From Mytilus californianus (Eukaryota; Mollusca; Bivalvia; Mytilida; Mytilidae): a DNA stretch of 64,000 bases. The position numbers and the translations under genes were made by a program. The notes beneath the pieces were generated by a model. The model had not been told where the DNA came from. It did not search any database and was given only the letters and a program-made list of their open reading frames with translations. Where the stretch lies: positions 109,303,640-109,367,639 of the forward strand of contig NW_026262712.1 in NCBI RefSeq assembly GCF_021869535.1, written 5' to 3'. Below are positions 1 through 13,000 of the stretch, piece by piece. Each line of letters begins with the position of its first letter. The first letter of the stretch is position 1.

Positions 1-1040
1 AAAAGGATAGCCTACATCACTGTCTTTGCCACAATTATACATATCGATTGAGTCATTTTTAACTATCGGTTCCCCTCTGTCCCACAAAACACATTCTTTT
101 TGTCGCTTTTTATGATGAGCATAAATTGCGCTAGTCATTATCATTAATGCAATTACTATTCCTACTCCTATAACAATCATGAGTAGTTTAACAGTGTCGT
201 CTGATTCAACTATTTCTGGTGAACCTTCTGTTGAAGTTTGATACTTAACTGACGAATATGAAGTATCTTCAGAAGACATTTCTAACTTTTTGTTAGAAAA
301 CGATACACCTTGTGTAGTTAACCCAATTGAACTTCTTTTTAATGGTTCACGTTTCGACGTTTTCGTAGGGCTAGTCGTCTTGACATCATTGGTATTTTCC
401 GGTTTATGTGCTGTACTAATTGCAAATGTTGTAGATTTTGTATTCATTGTTGTTTTTATTTTCCACGTCGTTGTTATGTTATTTGTAGTTGCTGTCGTAG
501 AGGTTGAAGCTTTGATTGACATGACAGGTTTAGTTATTGGTTTTAATTTAGTAGTTTCTCGCGTAGTTGTTTCTTTAATTGTTGTTGCCTTCATAATCAT
601 GCGCGTCTTTGCTTTTTCTTGGGTTGTCATTGACTCAGAACTAAGAACAATTGACGATTGTTTAACTGGTACACTATTTGTCTGATAATCAGTAGTTGCT
701 TCGGTTACTGTAGGAGAAGTGGATTTCCTTGTTCCTAAAGTTATGTTTGATGCTTTAGGCGATTTTGTGTTGTTGACAGTTAAACATTCAGTAGTTTTTA
801 CTCGGTAACCAGTTGAAAGAACACCTGTAAGGGAAGCTGATAGTTCAATTGCGACTTTTTCTAATTCAGTAACTGCTGCTGAACGCAACGAAGCTTTATT
901 AGTTCCGACTGGTCTACGATGCATCGTTGTAAAAGTATTTCGTGGTGTATTCAATAATGTCCAACCTGTGGTTTGCATAACAGCATCTGTTGCGTCGATT
1001 GTAGTTGTTTCTCGATTACTAAGAGTACTGTCCTTAAAAT
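1..1040 (-). CDS. Gene 1 exon 8: Ser/Thr-rich stalk, transmembrane helix and start of tail (partial)
   Basis: Open for its whole length from a TTATGTAG acceptor to the window edge. About 285 residues of Thr/Ser-rich sequence (runs such as TTIKETTTRETTK and STSTTATTN) look like an O-glycosylated mucin-like stalk. MIVIGVGIVIALMIMTSAIY then forms one membrane span, followed by the stop-transfer cluster HHKKRQKE and at least 40 cytoplasmic residues, one of them a tyrosine (IDMYNCG) and a second near the edge (VGYPF). The stop codon lies outside the window. The plus-strand open frame at 290-685 is the shadow of this low-complexity stalk. Confidence 0.85.
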
Positions 1041-4000
1041 CTACATAAAAAAAAACAATATTCATTAAAGACTAAATAGACACTTTTTAATTATTTCCGT
1101 ATTTACTTTTTTACAAAATGCGAATAATCAACATAATTTATCTTATCATGAACAAACCAGCGGATACTACTGTTAGCCCATCCTGTCCACCGGTCTTACC
1201 ATTAGCTTTTGATAGGTTTAAGCCAATATATGTAATTTAAATCTTTCACATTAAATCATGCATAATTGTTAGATTTTTCATACGTTTCACAAGGGGAACC
1301 GATAGTGTAATTTTGGTAATGTCGTACGGTTAAACACGAAACATTTAATTTAACGAAAGTATGATGACAGTAGTGAAACTTCGTGCATTCTGAAGCAGCC
1401 GAGTTTATCCTGTTTTTGCTGGGATTCGTGTTGCTTTATTGATTATCTATATGTAATAACGTTCTGTCATCGAATTTAAATGTGATAAGACATTAAAGTA
1501 CCACTTGATAGTTTATCAAAATGATGTACCAATTCCTTATTTTAAATCGGGAACAATTTGCATCAATAAATTGAGTTAAATAGATTCATACATTGCTATA
1601 GAATTATATAGATCCAAATATTGCTATAGAATGCAGTAGATCCAGACATTGCTATAAAATTCAGCAGATCCAAATATTGCTATATAATTCAGCAGATCCA
1701 AACATTGCTAAATAATTCCGTAGATCCAAACATTGCTATATAATTCAGCAGCTCCAAACATTGCTATATAATTCCGTAGATCCAAACATTGCTATATAAT
1801 TCAGCAGATCCAAACATTGCTAAATAATTCCGTAGATCCAAACATTGTTATAGAATCAAATAGATCAAAACATTGCAATAGAATTCAGTAGATCCAGACA
1901 TTAAAATAGAATTCAGTTGATCCAAACATTGCTATAGAATTCAGTAGATCCAAACATTGCTATAGAGTTCAGTTGTAACTAAGATTACAATGACATTTAT
2001 TTTATATTTTATAACTTATTAGTTTCGACATCGGTTAAATGATAACAATATATTAGTTGTTCAAATCTGTATTTACGTTTTGTATTGAAATTAAAATCCT
2101 CATGAAGTAAAAGGTACTTGTGAAATTTAAGTTTGAAATTTTAAGTCTGACCATTTTTCGCAGGTATCTGAATTAAGGAATAGCAGTACCTTTTTTTAGG
2201 ACATTGTTGGTTGAAAAGGCAGTTTTACTCGCGATGCAGAGACGAACAAGTAAAACGAATATTTGCGGCTGTCAAATCCAAAACTGACGTTGTCAACTCT
2301 TTAAATGAATGAAAATAACACTCTTTAAATTTAGTTCTTCCGAATCAGTTTTCTGGATTACCTCCACCGGGAAACTTAAACTTAAACTTTTGAAGGCCAA
2401 AGGGAACCTTAAATTGATAGCATAATTCTTCTAAGGTTATTATTCCTTGAGAACATTAGATTTGTTTTAAATGGTATCAGTACCGAAGCACTGATTACTG
2501 AGTAAATGATACTGTTTGTTATTCCTATTATTATACAATACTCATAAAAAAACTCAAAATTAACATTTAAAATATCCCCAAAAAAACATCTAGAGCTTCT
2601 TCGCAACCTTGTTGCCAATGAGTCCTACTGTCGCCCATGGAATTGTTGACAGACTCATCTAAATCAATGAAAATGGCGTACAAGCCATATTGCATTTGAT
2701 AAATGACTGAAGTCACTATGTAGACAATGTTTTGGTAGAAACAAGCAAAAATAACCAAAAACAACAATCAAAGTAAATGTTTGATTAGATGAATACATCA
2801 AGTAACCAAATATGTGATAAATCTGATAAACATTTAGAAAAAGATTTCTTCAGGACGATGAATCTTAGCTTTAATTTGTCTATTGCAGAAATTTATTGTT
2901 TAACAAGTAGTGGGTTTCCATGTTCCAGAAGTTATTTTTGATGCTATATGTTATCGTAATTGTTTTTATAGTTAAACTTTCAGTAGGTTTTACAAAGTGA
3001 ATAATAAAAATAACACCTGTAGGCGAAGCTGCTAATTCTTCCGTTGTTTTTACTAGTCTGGTACCTTTTGCTGAAATTAACGGTGTTTCAGTTGTTTCGA
3101 CATGTGCACCAGATTTTACCTTAAGTTTTACTAATTTCATGTCAAAGTATGTCTCATTTAAAGCTTCCGAAGCACTGATTGCTGAGCTGACATTACGGTA
3201 TTGTTATACCTATTCTAATGGAATACTCGCAATAAACTCGAAACAAAACATTTATATCTTGAAAACGTCGACAGTTACAACGAAAAGTCAGACGTCGTTT
3301 AATCAAAATTGGCGTTACATGTCACATCATATCCAAATAAATACTGAAGTTACTTATTAAGACAACTTTTGCCTAGAAACCAGAAAAAAACAGCGACCGT
3401 AGTAAAAATGTAAATAAAATTGAGAATGGAAACGGGGAATGCGTCAAAGAGACAACAACCCGACCAAAGATAGAAAAAAAAACAACCCAAGGCCTCCAAT
3501 ATAATAAGTAAATATCTAAATACATGAATTAAGCAAATATGTGATAAATGTGATAATAAATAAATAAATCAATAACCAAAAAATGCTTTCATCAAGACGC
3601 TGAATCTTGGCTTTTGTTTATTACAGAAATGTATGTTTTAGGATTTGCGAATTAATATTAATGCAATAATGCTGAAACAGATCAATGTCATACCACATTT
3701 TGCTAAGCGAAATCAATTCGGGAATACAAATTCTACATACAGTGATTTTTAACAGTGGAATTATTAAAAAAAATTTATTCATATTGCGTAAGTATCGCTT
3801 TCCCGAAAAAGTTTCAACAATTTCCCTATTTCTTGAATACTGATTTACAGATCATCAGTTTGAAAATATCTCTGTAATATATGAAAGATTAAAGGTTAGG
3901 TTTAACAATGTAGACTTAATCTGCATCTCCTTTAATTAGCGGCAAAAAAGCAGGGTTGTACAGTGAGAAACCCAACTGTTAATAATCTGATAAACTACGA

Positions 4001-7000
4001 AAAAAGCGTTATTATAGTGTGGCAATGTAAGTGTGCTTGATATTTTATTAGTACAAAAACCAGTTACCGTCATATCTGAATCTAGCCCCTCATTGATAAC
4101 AAAATCTACCAACCTGAACATGAATACCATAATTTGCTTTTATTAGAAGTAGAAAAGAAGGTACGTCTAATAAACCAAACACAATCGATAACTTCATAAA
4201 ACGAAGACGTCATGTCATCGCACATGTATCTTCGCACGACTCGTTAAATTCTAATAACTCTGTACTTGTCTGTCGTAATCCGTTTAAAGTAACGAAAAAA
4301 GTGTCTGAACATAAGAAGAGTTTGTCGTTTCTATATAGTGCGTTCGTTACTGCATATACTGACATGTAGCGGTAATTTGTAACTGACAGTTACTGGCCCA
4401 CTAGTATTGTAAATATTTGTCAAGATAATTATAGATTATGAAATAAAGCCAATTATCATTATTGTTAAACGACTGTAAGAGTGATGTTCAATAGTAAAAC
4501 TTACCATCCGAACAGTTGTACAGTTTAGGATCATCTACAGAAATATCACTCAAGTGACTTTTTAATTTCGTACCTTCAATTATAAACTGAAAATACAAAA
4601 ACAATATTTAGTCACTTGTGAAGATTGTAATGAAAATGGGTTTGTCTATAAAGATTTGATTTAAAAAGGATTTTCAAGAAACCTTACAATATTTTAGAGT
4701 AAATAAAAGTTTTAGAGGATGCTATCGACATTCCCAGATTGAAAAATCTAAATGTACGCAATAAATTATGTCTTTTGCAGAATCATTGATGACCGGGTGT
4801 ATGTCTACAGCGACTTAAAATTGTAATAACACAGTGTTTCATTAAAACAAAGTACAATGGGAAGGGTTTCTTTATTGAAGGGTTACTTTGTTGAATTGTT
4901 TTTTACTTGGATTCACCTGATGGGCTTTAAGGAACTGTTTGATAAGGGAAGAAAGATGTACATAAATGCATTGAAAGATACATTTAACCAAAGGTACTTC
5001 AAACTTAGCAAAACCATCTAACGTAAACTTCTACCTTTATGTTCTCTACGTTTCAGAAAATTTAGAAGTTGAGACCTTATATAAAAACGTACCTAATAAA
5101 CCATGGCCAAAGACAGAAAATGGCTACTCGGTCGTTTATGTAAACAAATTCAACTTTACTGCAATCAAATGTCTCACAAAATTGAAATATCAAACTTCGA
5201 TAATAAAATATTTTTTTTTGTGAAGAACGTTACTTTAACGAGAACAAGGAACAGGGAAAATATTATGTTTTCAATTGCGAAATAACTCGAGATCGGTGGA
5301 AAAGATATGTGAGTGGTTTTTTTTTATTTTTATCACTTTTGTGAAACTATCTTGATCGTATATCAAGATGGCGTAACACAGTTGTTTATATCTGTGTTGA
5401 TTTTAAATAAGGAAAATAAATGTTTCTAATGTGGAACCTGGTATGAAAGAATACATAATAACATATGTATTATTCTTCAACGTACCCTATAGAAATCAAT
5501 GTTCACATACTCTGGATCGTTTTGAAGAAATGTCTAAAAATGATTTTCAGTGAAATTATTGGACACGTTAAAGCTAAAATCTGTATGGACAACATCCTCG
5601 TAGTCTCCTGAACAATAATTTTAAACAGGATTTTCGGTTGTAGTCCTCGCAAAAACATAAAGAAAGAGCATCTTGCAAAAAAGTTCTTTAAATTCCTTTT
5701 TAATGTATATTGATGATCTTCTGTCACTCAATTATCCACATTTTTGTTAAGTCATTACATCTCATGTTTCCAGTGAACTTCAGCGTAAGGATACTACTGA
5801 AAGTAGGTCTGCTTCTTATTTTGATTTTTTCCACGATATTGACAGAGATGCATGACTTTAAACCAGATTCTATGATAAACATGATGACTTCAACTATCCA
5901 ATCCGTCAACTTACCATTTCTCAGCAGTTACATATCAATAGCTTCTGTCCATCGTAAGTCCAGGGGTGTGAAAATATCAAATTCCTCACTTGCCCAAGTA
6001 CAAGTACTATACAAAATTATACTTGCCAAGTTTTTTTTACTTATCCTTACTGTCTGCTATTGCACAGTCATGGCTATTAAATGTATAAGTTTAAGCGTTT
6101 ATGATAAAGGTAAATCCAGAAAAGCGCTTTGAATGCAAAACATTTTTTCAGAAATTACTTGTCTGGTCAAGTAGTTGGAACATGTATACTTGTCTGGGAG
6201 ATTTTAGTACAAGCCAGATAATAGAGGCATAGTTTTTTCACATCCCTGAATGTTGTCTTCATATTCCAATCAATGCGTGTCACTCTTACATGCTCACATT
6301 ATACGGAATTCATTAACATTGTGCTACTTACACAAAATTGCTCAAACAGAGGTTGAGCAAAAAGGAATGAAATCGACACTTCATGAGTTTTACAATCACC
6401 ATCATGAATTGATTGACCGACACGAGCTGTCTGTGTCTCAACTCACTAGCGATATGATTTTGCGGTGTTGGATCTTCGGTACCATAATATTTGTCTGATC
6501 TTTGAATTTATCGGCTGTGTCCTATTCCATATTGTGACATTGTGAATGAGTTTGAAATCGTATTACAGGTGATGCATACACAGCAGCAGGAAACTACCCT
6601 ATCGATGCTTCCGGTTTCGCTCCTATTGCAGTCCATGTGATTACCTCAACATTTGTTTTCTATCTGCTTCATTTGTATCTTTGTAATGGATTTATAAGAT
6701 TTGAACATCATTCGGTTAACTAATGTTGCCTTTAATTTACATATATACTGATAACATTATATTGAGGGGGAAAAAAGATAATTTTATTTAAATTTCTAAT
6801 TTGGAAGTATGTTGCCTTTCAACTGCATAGTTACCATGAAAGACGTTTTTCGTTCTCCGACTGGAAATTGTCCTTTTATCCATTCGTCCCCTTGATTCCC
6901 AAAAACCTCGAACTCTGCTTTTTGTGATAGTATATCCGTTTGTCCCATTTCTCCAATATATATTTTTAATCTTCCAACTTCTGTTAAGAAAATGAGTAAA

Positions 7001-10000
7001 TATGATTTTCTTGCTTTCTTTTATGGATATCAGTAATACCATTGGTCAAGGTGAGGGAAAGGTAATTTCCTGATGTAAATTTCAAAATTTTGCCACAGAA
7101 GCTTATTTTTTGGGTCATTCGTATTAATAGTTCCTTCACTTTATTTTTTCATATAGTATTAAATAAAATTGAGAATGGAAATGGGGAATGTGTCAAAGAG
7201 ACAACAACCCGACCATAGAACAGACAACAGCAGAAGGTCACCAACAGGTCTTCAATGCAGCGAGAAATTCCCGCACCCGGAGGCGTCCTTCAGCTGGCCC
7301 CTAAACAAATATATATATACTAGTTCAGTGATAATGAAGTATATTTATCTATTCAATATTATTCAAATACATGCTATAATCTGAAAAAGGATATTCTGTT
7401 ATTTTTCTAAATATACGTTTTACATTTTGTGAATCGTTTTGAAATCAATAAATAAGGTTCTAATTCATTGCTGGTAAGAGTGCCACAGAAATTAGTCTTT
7501 TACACGAAAACACTGAAAAGTTTCATAGAGATTATCATGCAGACAACGCTGTGTATACAATATGCCCAGATGTAAATAGAATCCTAACCGACTCATTAAT
7601 ATTTCTCAGTTATTTGTTGTAACAGAAATTATGTTTTTGCAGAGTGGATTACATATGCATCAGCAATTCATATCTACTCTTATTTACAGTCTTTGTTGTT
7701 TTCAAATATTACCCATTTTCATGCGATTGATTAGAACTCGAACAATTTGAACAAAAAACTTTTTTTTTTATAAATTTTTTGAAAATTTTGTACGAACATT
7801 TGCATTTTTAAAGCATGCTCATTCTCTCCCAAAGTCGAATTGTCATAGAAAAGAGGCAGAAAATACTGTTTCAAGGGGACAAACTCTACATTGAAAAAAC
7901 ATTCTGAGCAACAAGAACCCTACCAAAAACTGGGGTTGATAACAGGTGCTCCGGAAGGGGTATACCGATCATGGTCATAAATGTGCATGTGTATCGAAAC
8001 AGCATCCTTCATAGATTTGATTTTCAATACTAAGTAGTTAAAATGCTGAAATATAATCTCTTTTTGTGAAACCATGGCAAAAATCTATATTTATTTTATA
8101 CAAAACATTGCAAAAAGGAGGGCCAAAAGTCACAAAATTTTGGTCCAAAGTAGAATTTCAATCCATTTGAGTGATACCTTTTCTGAAACCATTGACATGT
8201 ATCTATCAAGAGGTTGAATAAAAGTCGTATGCATTTCATCTGATTTTTTCAAAAATTTGAACTAAAAAATTCAGGCGTAAATATTTGTTGGAAAACACTA
8301 TAATAATTTCTGGACATATGGGCGGTGCGTATGTGAAAATACAGACTGTCAAACAGAAAAAAGGTCCATAAAACTTGGAAAAAAACCATCTCAACCATCA
8401 TATAATAGATATAAGAAGATGTGGTATGAGTGCCAATGAGACAACTCTCCATCCAAGTCAAAATTTATAAAAGTAAACCATTATAGGTCAAAGTACGGTC
8501 TTCAACACGGATCCTTGGCTCACACCGAACAGCAAGCTATAAAGGGCCCCAAAAATTACTAGTGTAAAACCATTCAAACGGGAAAACCAACGTTCTAATC
8601 TATATAAAAACGAGAAACGAGAAACACTTATGAACCACATCAACAAACGACAACTACTGAACATCAGATTCCTGACTTAGGATAGGTGCAAACAATTGCA
8701 GCGGGTTTAAACGTTTTAATGGTACCAAACCTTCACCCTTTTTCTGAAACAATAGTGTAACATCACAACATAGAAAGACACACTATAAAATATCAAGTGA
8801 AATGGCTTAACTCAATCAAAGCACATATTAATACCAGTGAACATACACTGAACAAATAAATTTGATCTATGATACAATGTAAATACAAAATAAATAAACT
8901 AAGGGAAGAATAATAAAAGTAACATGTTATACCGCTGTGAAATGTTAAATAATATAAGAAAAACAATATGCTCGAACAAAAAAAATATAAACCCACTTTG
9001 AAGGCTATTATTCTTCAGCTATCTAAAAATCAATTTGATTGCACAATTACTTTCATATTTGAAAAATTTAGCGGGGCCAAAATGCGAAACCAAACTCCTA
9101 ACTGTGTATTGCTAGCTTACTCCTGGTGATTATAAATTCGGTGATTAGTCACATTCGGTGATGTTACAACCGAGGAAAAGAGAAAGGGATCGTGGTTACG
9201 ACAATTTAAACATATTTGTGGTCATCTGTGACACAGATATTCATAAGGAAGTATAGCAACTGTGACTTCTTACCAAAACCGCTATATGTAACAATATGAA
9301 CATGTGGTATCAATAAAACCCATAACATTATCAAGCGATAAAAGACTCTGTGATCAATTTGAAACCGTTAGTCTTCCATGAAATGGTAAATATAATTTGT
9401 TGACCAATGCATACGGTTGTATCCTACTGGTCCCAACATATGATACCAGATCTCAAAACACAGACCACCGGTTGTAGCTGGAAAATACGGAGACAATAAT
9501 CTTGCTTTGTCGTTCATTTCTATAGGAGATGATGATTCCATAAACATATAATGTCCTGAAAAAACAAGAAATTGGATTCACAAATATGCCATACGAAGCA
9601 ATTATCAATTCAGATAACACATTGCTTTATATTTTGAAATATGTATATTTTTCTTACTTAATTGCGACTAGCGCATAAGGAAAAAATTCTTTGACACATT
9701 TAGATCAACACATTGTGTATACTATAGAATCATTATTCTGTAACACATTGCTTATTTTTTAGTTAAATTTTTTTCGAGCTTCATTTTCATCAAAAAAGAA
9801 AAGAAAACCCCTATAATTATATGTTCATTTTCCTACCGTTTCGACCTTTCCCCAAGGTATGGTCATATTTCGGACCTGTGCGTCGAGTAGGTGTGGTACC
9901 AGAATTCCATTTCCATTCAAAGTTTGCTAGTTTATCATGTTGCCAGCCACAAATATTTTCATCTTCAAAATCACAGTATTTTCCTGGTTCTACATCTGCA

Positions 10001-13000
10001 TACAAAATAAAGCAAAGGACTATATAAGATAACTTAAAAAATAACATAGGAATGCTTTATTTCCCATGTGTCATACAAAAAATCGTAAACCATAGTATCA
10101 GCTCTGCAACTCATTTCTTTTTATTTTACTGATTTCTTGATATATTATTTAACTCAAATGTTTAGCTTATATAAATGGCTTTGCTATCTAGTGCTAATTT
10201 TAAACTTTTCAATTTTCACAGCTGATAATCTGCTGTCCAATGACCGATAGAGGCGCTTGCCACATGAGCTGCGCATTTTTATTGTCAAATAATTGTATTT
10301 TATGTTTTAAATTATTTATTAAATTTTAATATAAGTTTGCTCGAAATCCATAATTCTGATTGTTGTCTGTCTTTATCAAGTCGTATGTTTTATGTGCTTT
10401 ATTTGTTTTGTTTTGTTCTTATATTCAATTAAAAGCTCACCAGCGTTTATTTTTTTTAAATGTGTTTTCCATGAAAAATAAATATAAAGTTTTCTATGTC
10501 TAAATACTGAGGAATGTGAAACAGTAAAACTTTCGTCGACAACTGCTGTAAGGTGTAGGCAGTTTAATTCCTGTTCAAGTTGTTTACCTACTGTCAAGAT
10601 AAGGAACATTATCTATTCTATCATTAGTTGAAGGAAGTTTTGTATGTTTCTGTCGCTAAAATTTAAAAGTTTTACTCCTTTTAAATGAAATACACTATTT
10701 TCTAGTTTTGTTTTGAAAGAAAATCTTTTAATGCAAATAAATTCGTTATGAGAACCATAATCAAAATTTTGTAATCCAGACGCCCGTTTTGCCTACAAAA
10801 GACTTATCAGTGACGCTCGAATCACTTTGGTGAGCACTAAAACATACGTACATTTACATGAAGGAATTTGGGCACTCCAAGTAGCTCCATCACACGTGAT
10901 CATTTTCTCGCCTGTCAATATGAGTGGTGGAGCACATTTGAATTCTAGTACAGCGCCATTTTTTTCTTCAGTGATTGTAACATTTCCTGTAGATTGAATT
11001 TCATCACAACCTTTTCCTGAAAAAAGTAGTTTCCTGGTTTTTTAACTTGTCAATTTTATGATATTTTGTCTGCTTTTAGAGATGATTATTTGTAAAAAAA
11101 ATGTTCTTTCATTCATTTGTTTCCTCCTCCTTACACAGAGTTTTGGCTATAACAATTAATTTTTTAGACTATTTTTCAAACATCTTGCCTATGACAGAAT
11201 TCGTTGGCTAGACATAACGGGTGTATATATTATGTAGTTAACGGATTTGTCAAACAGTTAGTTAGAACTGCTAATATAAAGTTTTTTTAGTTTGAATAAA
11301 TGATTTTAATACAGAATTTAATTAGCTATTATGATTTCAACTTCCCAATGGTGAATTTTCCATTTCTATGTAGCAATATTGCAGCAGCGCCTGCATACGG
11401 CGTATATATATTCAAGTTGATACGATATTACAGGGCTTGTATTTCCTATCATTATTTCCTTGATAGAGGGTTGCTGCTCACAAGGAAGTTATCAAACCAA
11501 GAGTTTCAAATGGCGAATTTAAAATCATCCCTTCGTAAATTTTATGGACGCCATTACGAGTTGGTTGATCGTTATGGAATATTTGTTTCACAGATGACGA
11601 CGGATGTTTCAATTGCCGTAACTCTAATTCCGTCCCCTTTTCCCCGAATGAGACCTAACGAATCAGCGGGTTTGTACTTACATGAGCAACACGACGGGTG
11701 CAAAGTGTGGAGCAGGATCTGCTTACCCTTCCGGAGCACCTGAGATCACCCCCAGTTTTTGGTGGGGTTCGTGTTGCTAAGACTTTAGTTTTCTTTTTTA
11801 TGTTTTGTGTACTATTCTTTGTCTTTATTATCGTTTTTTATTTTTAGCCATGGCGTTGTCAGTTTATTTCGACTTACGAGTTTGAATGTCCCTTCGGTAT
11901 ATCTCGCCTCTCTTTTAATTTTTAATGTAAAATTTATCAAACAATATTTTCTTTCCCCATATTTGTTGTGATAAACTGAGCTTAGTACGTGTTAAAGTCA
12001 CTTGAAACAGTCAAATATCTGAAAGTACACTGTACACAAACATATAAGTAAATATTAATATCAAATTATTTTTACAACATGACTAAAGTGATAGAATTTG
12101 CATTGAACCGCATGAAAATTGGACAGAAAAAAACATCTTTATTATCAAACAATAGTGTTTCGAATGAAAAAATTTAGCAAGAATTTATTTTCCAAATCTG
12201 TTTATTTCAAGGGCTATTTTCTTCTAAATCATCATAGAAAGGGAAAAACTGTAAACAGTTAAACTATCAGCAAAATCCGATATAGAATAAACGTCAATCG
12301 ACAGTTCCCATTAATTGAAATGTTGTCCTGTTGGCAGTTGCCATTAATTTTTTGATTTTGCGCTTTTGGCTTTTAACCTTAAAACAATAATAAACAGAGA
12401 GGAACTGCAAACAGAAAACATTATCAGGAAGACAAAAGTTACAAGGAAAGCTAATGTTAGAAATCGTAAACTGACTCCTTATATGGGTTAATACCCATAA
12501 ATGACTTTACGACCATTTTTTTCCTGATATTCTCCTAGCTGATATTGATTAAATCTGGTAACAATTTTACTTAAACGGTGACAGATGGATGCAAGTGCTG
12601 TTACTTCTTTTTTTTTATTTCTATTTTGCATACTACAGTATTTTGACAGGTGAGCCACCTTTAAGCCTCTAGTGTATTTCCCCTGAAATGTTATCCTTCC
12701 TTTTTAGATCGATACGGTATTGTGTATGATATTACTCAAAACACTTAAATTCAATTAAAGATATGTTGGCAATTCCGTCTTTAAGAGCCAGTCTGCCAGA
12801 AAACCATGCAAAATCGAAAATATTGTCCAAATGGCATGTCGGAACTTTTGAAATATTTTTATATTTTTGAAATCTTATATATAAAGAAAAATTGAAAATA
12901 TATCTTAGACTTTGTTGCATCGTGTCTATTTTTAGAAACAGCCTCATTTGCATAAATGCCTAAAAATCACTTAAATGCTAGTGTATAGTTTCAACTCAAT

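Larger units (their letters stand above)
2485..3640. repeat. Imperfect tandem segmental duplication in the last intron of gene 1
   Basis: Two diverged copies can be lined up. 'cgaagcactgatt' followed by related AT-rich sequence occurs at 2487 and 3169. 'aaatatgtgataaat...gatgaatcttagct' near 2809-2870 matches 'aaatatgtgataaat...gctgaatcttggct' near 3535-3612. The unit is roughly 0.7 kb. The second copy lies beside the stalk pseudo-exon at 2890-3120. Confidence 0.65.
6981..9414 (-). other. Gene 1 intron 5, no coding sequence seen
   Basis: About 2.4 kb. Apart from repeat family A (7163-7340), a short family C-like patch at about 7905-7970 ('gagcaacaagaaccctacca') and family B (8405-8820), I see only AT-rich sequence without exon-like signals. 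Confidence 0.6.

Noticed and set aside
290-685. 131-codon plus-strand hydrophobic frame
   Set aside because: Antisense shadow of the Thr/Ser-rich stalk of gene 1; Thr and Ser codons read backwards give Val, Cys and Gly codons.
1041-4504. Additional MAM or sushi exon in the last intron of gene 1
   Set aside because: The only coding-like similarity found there is the frameshifted stalk duplicate. The real exons already join in phase.
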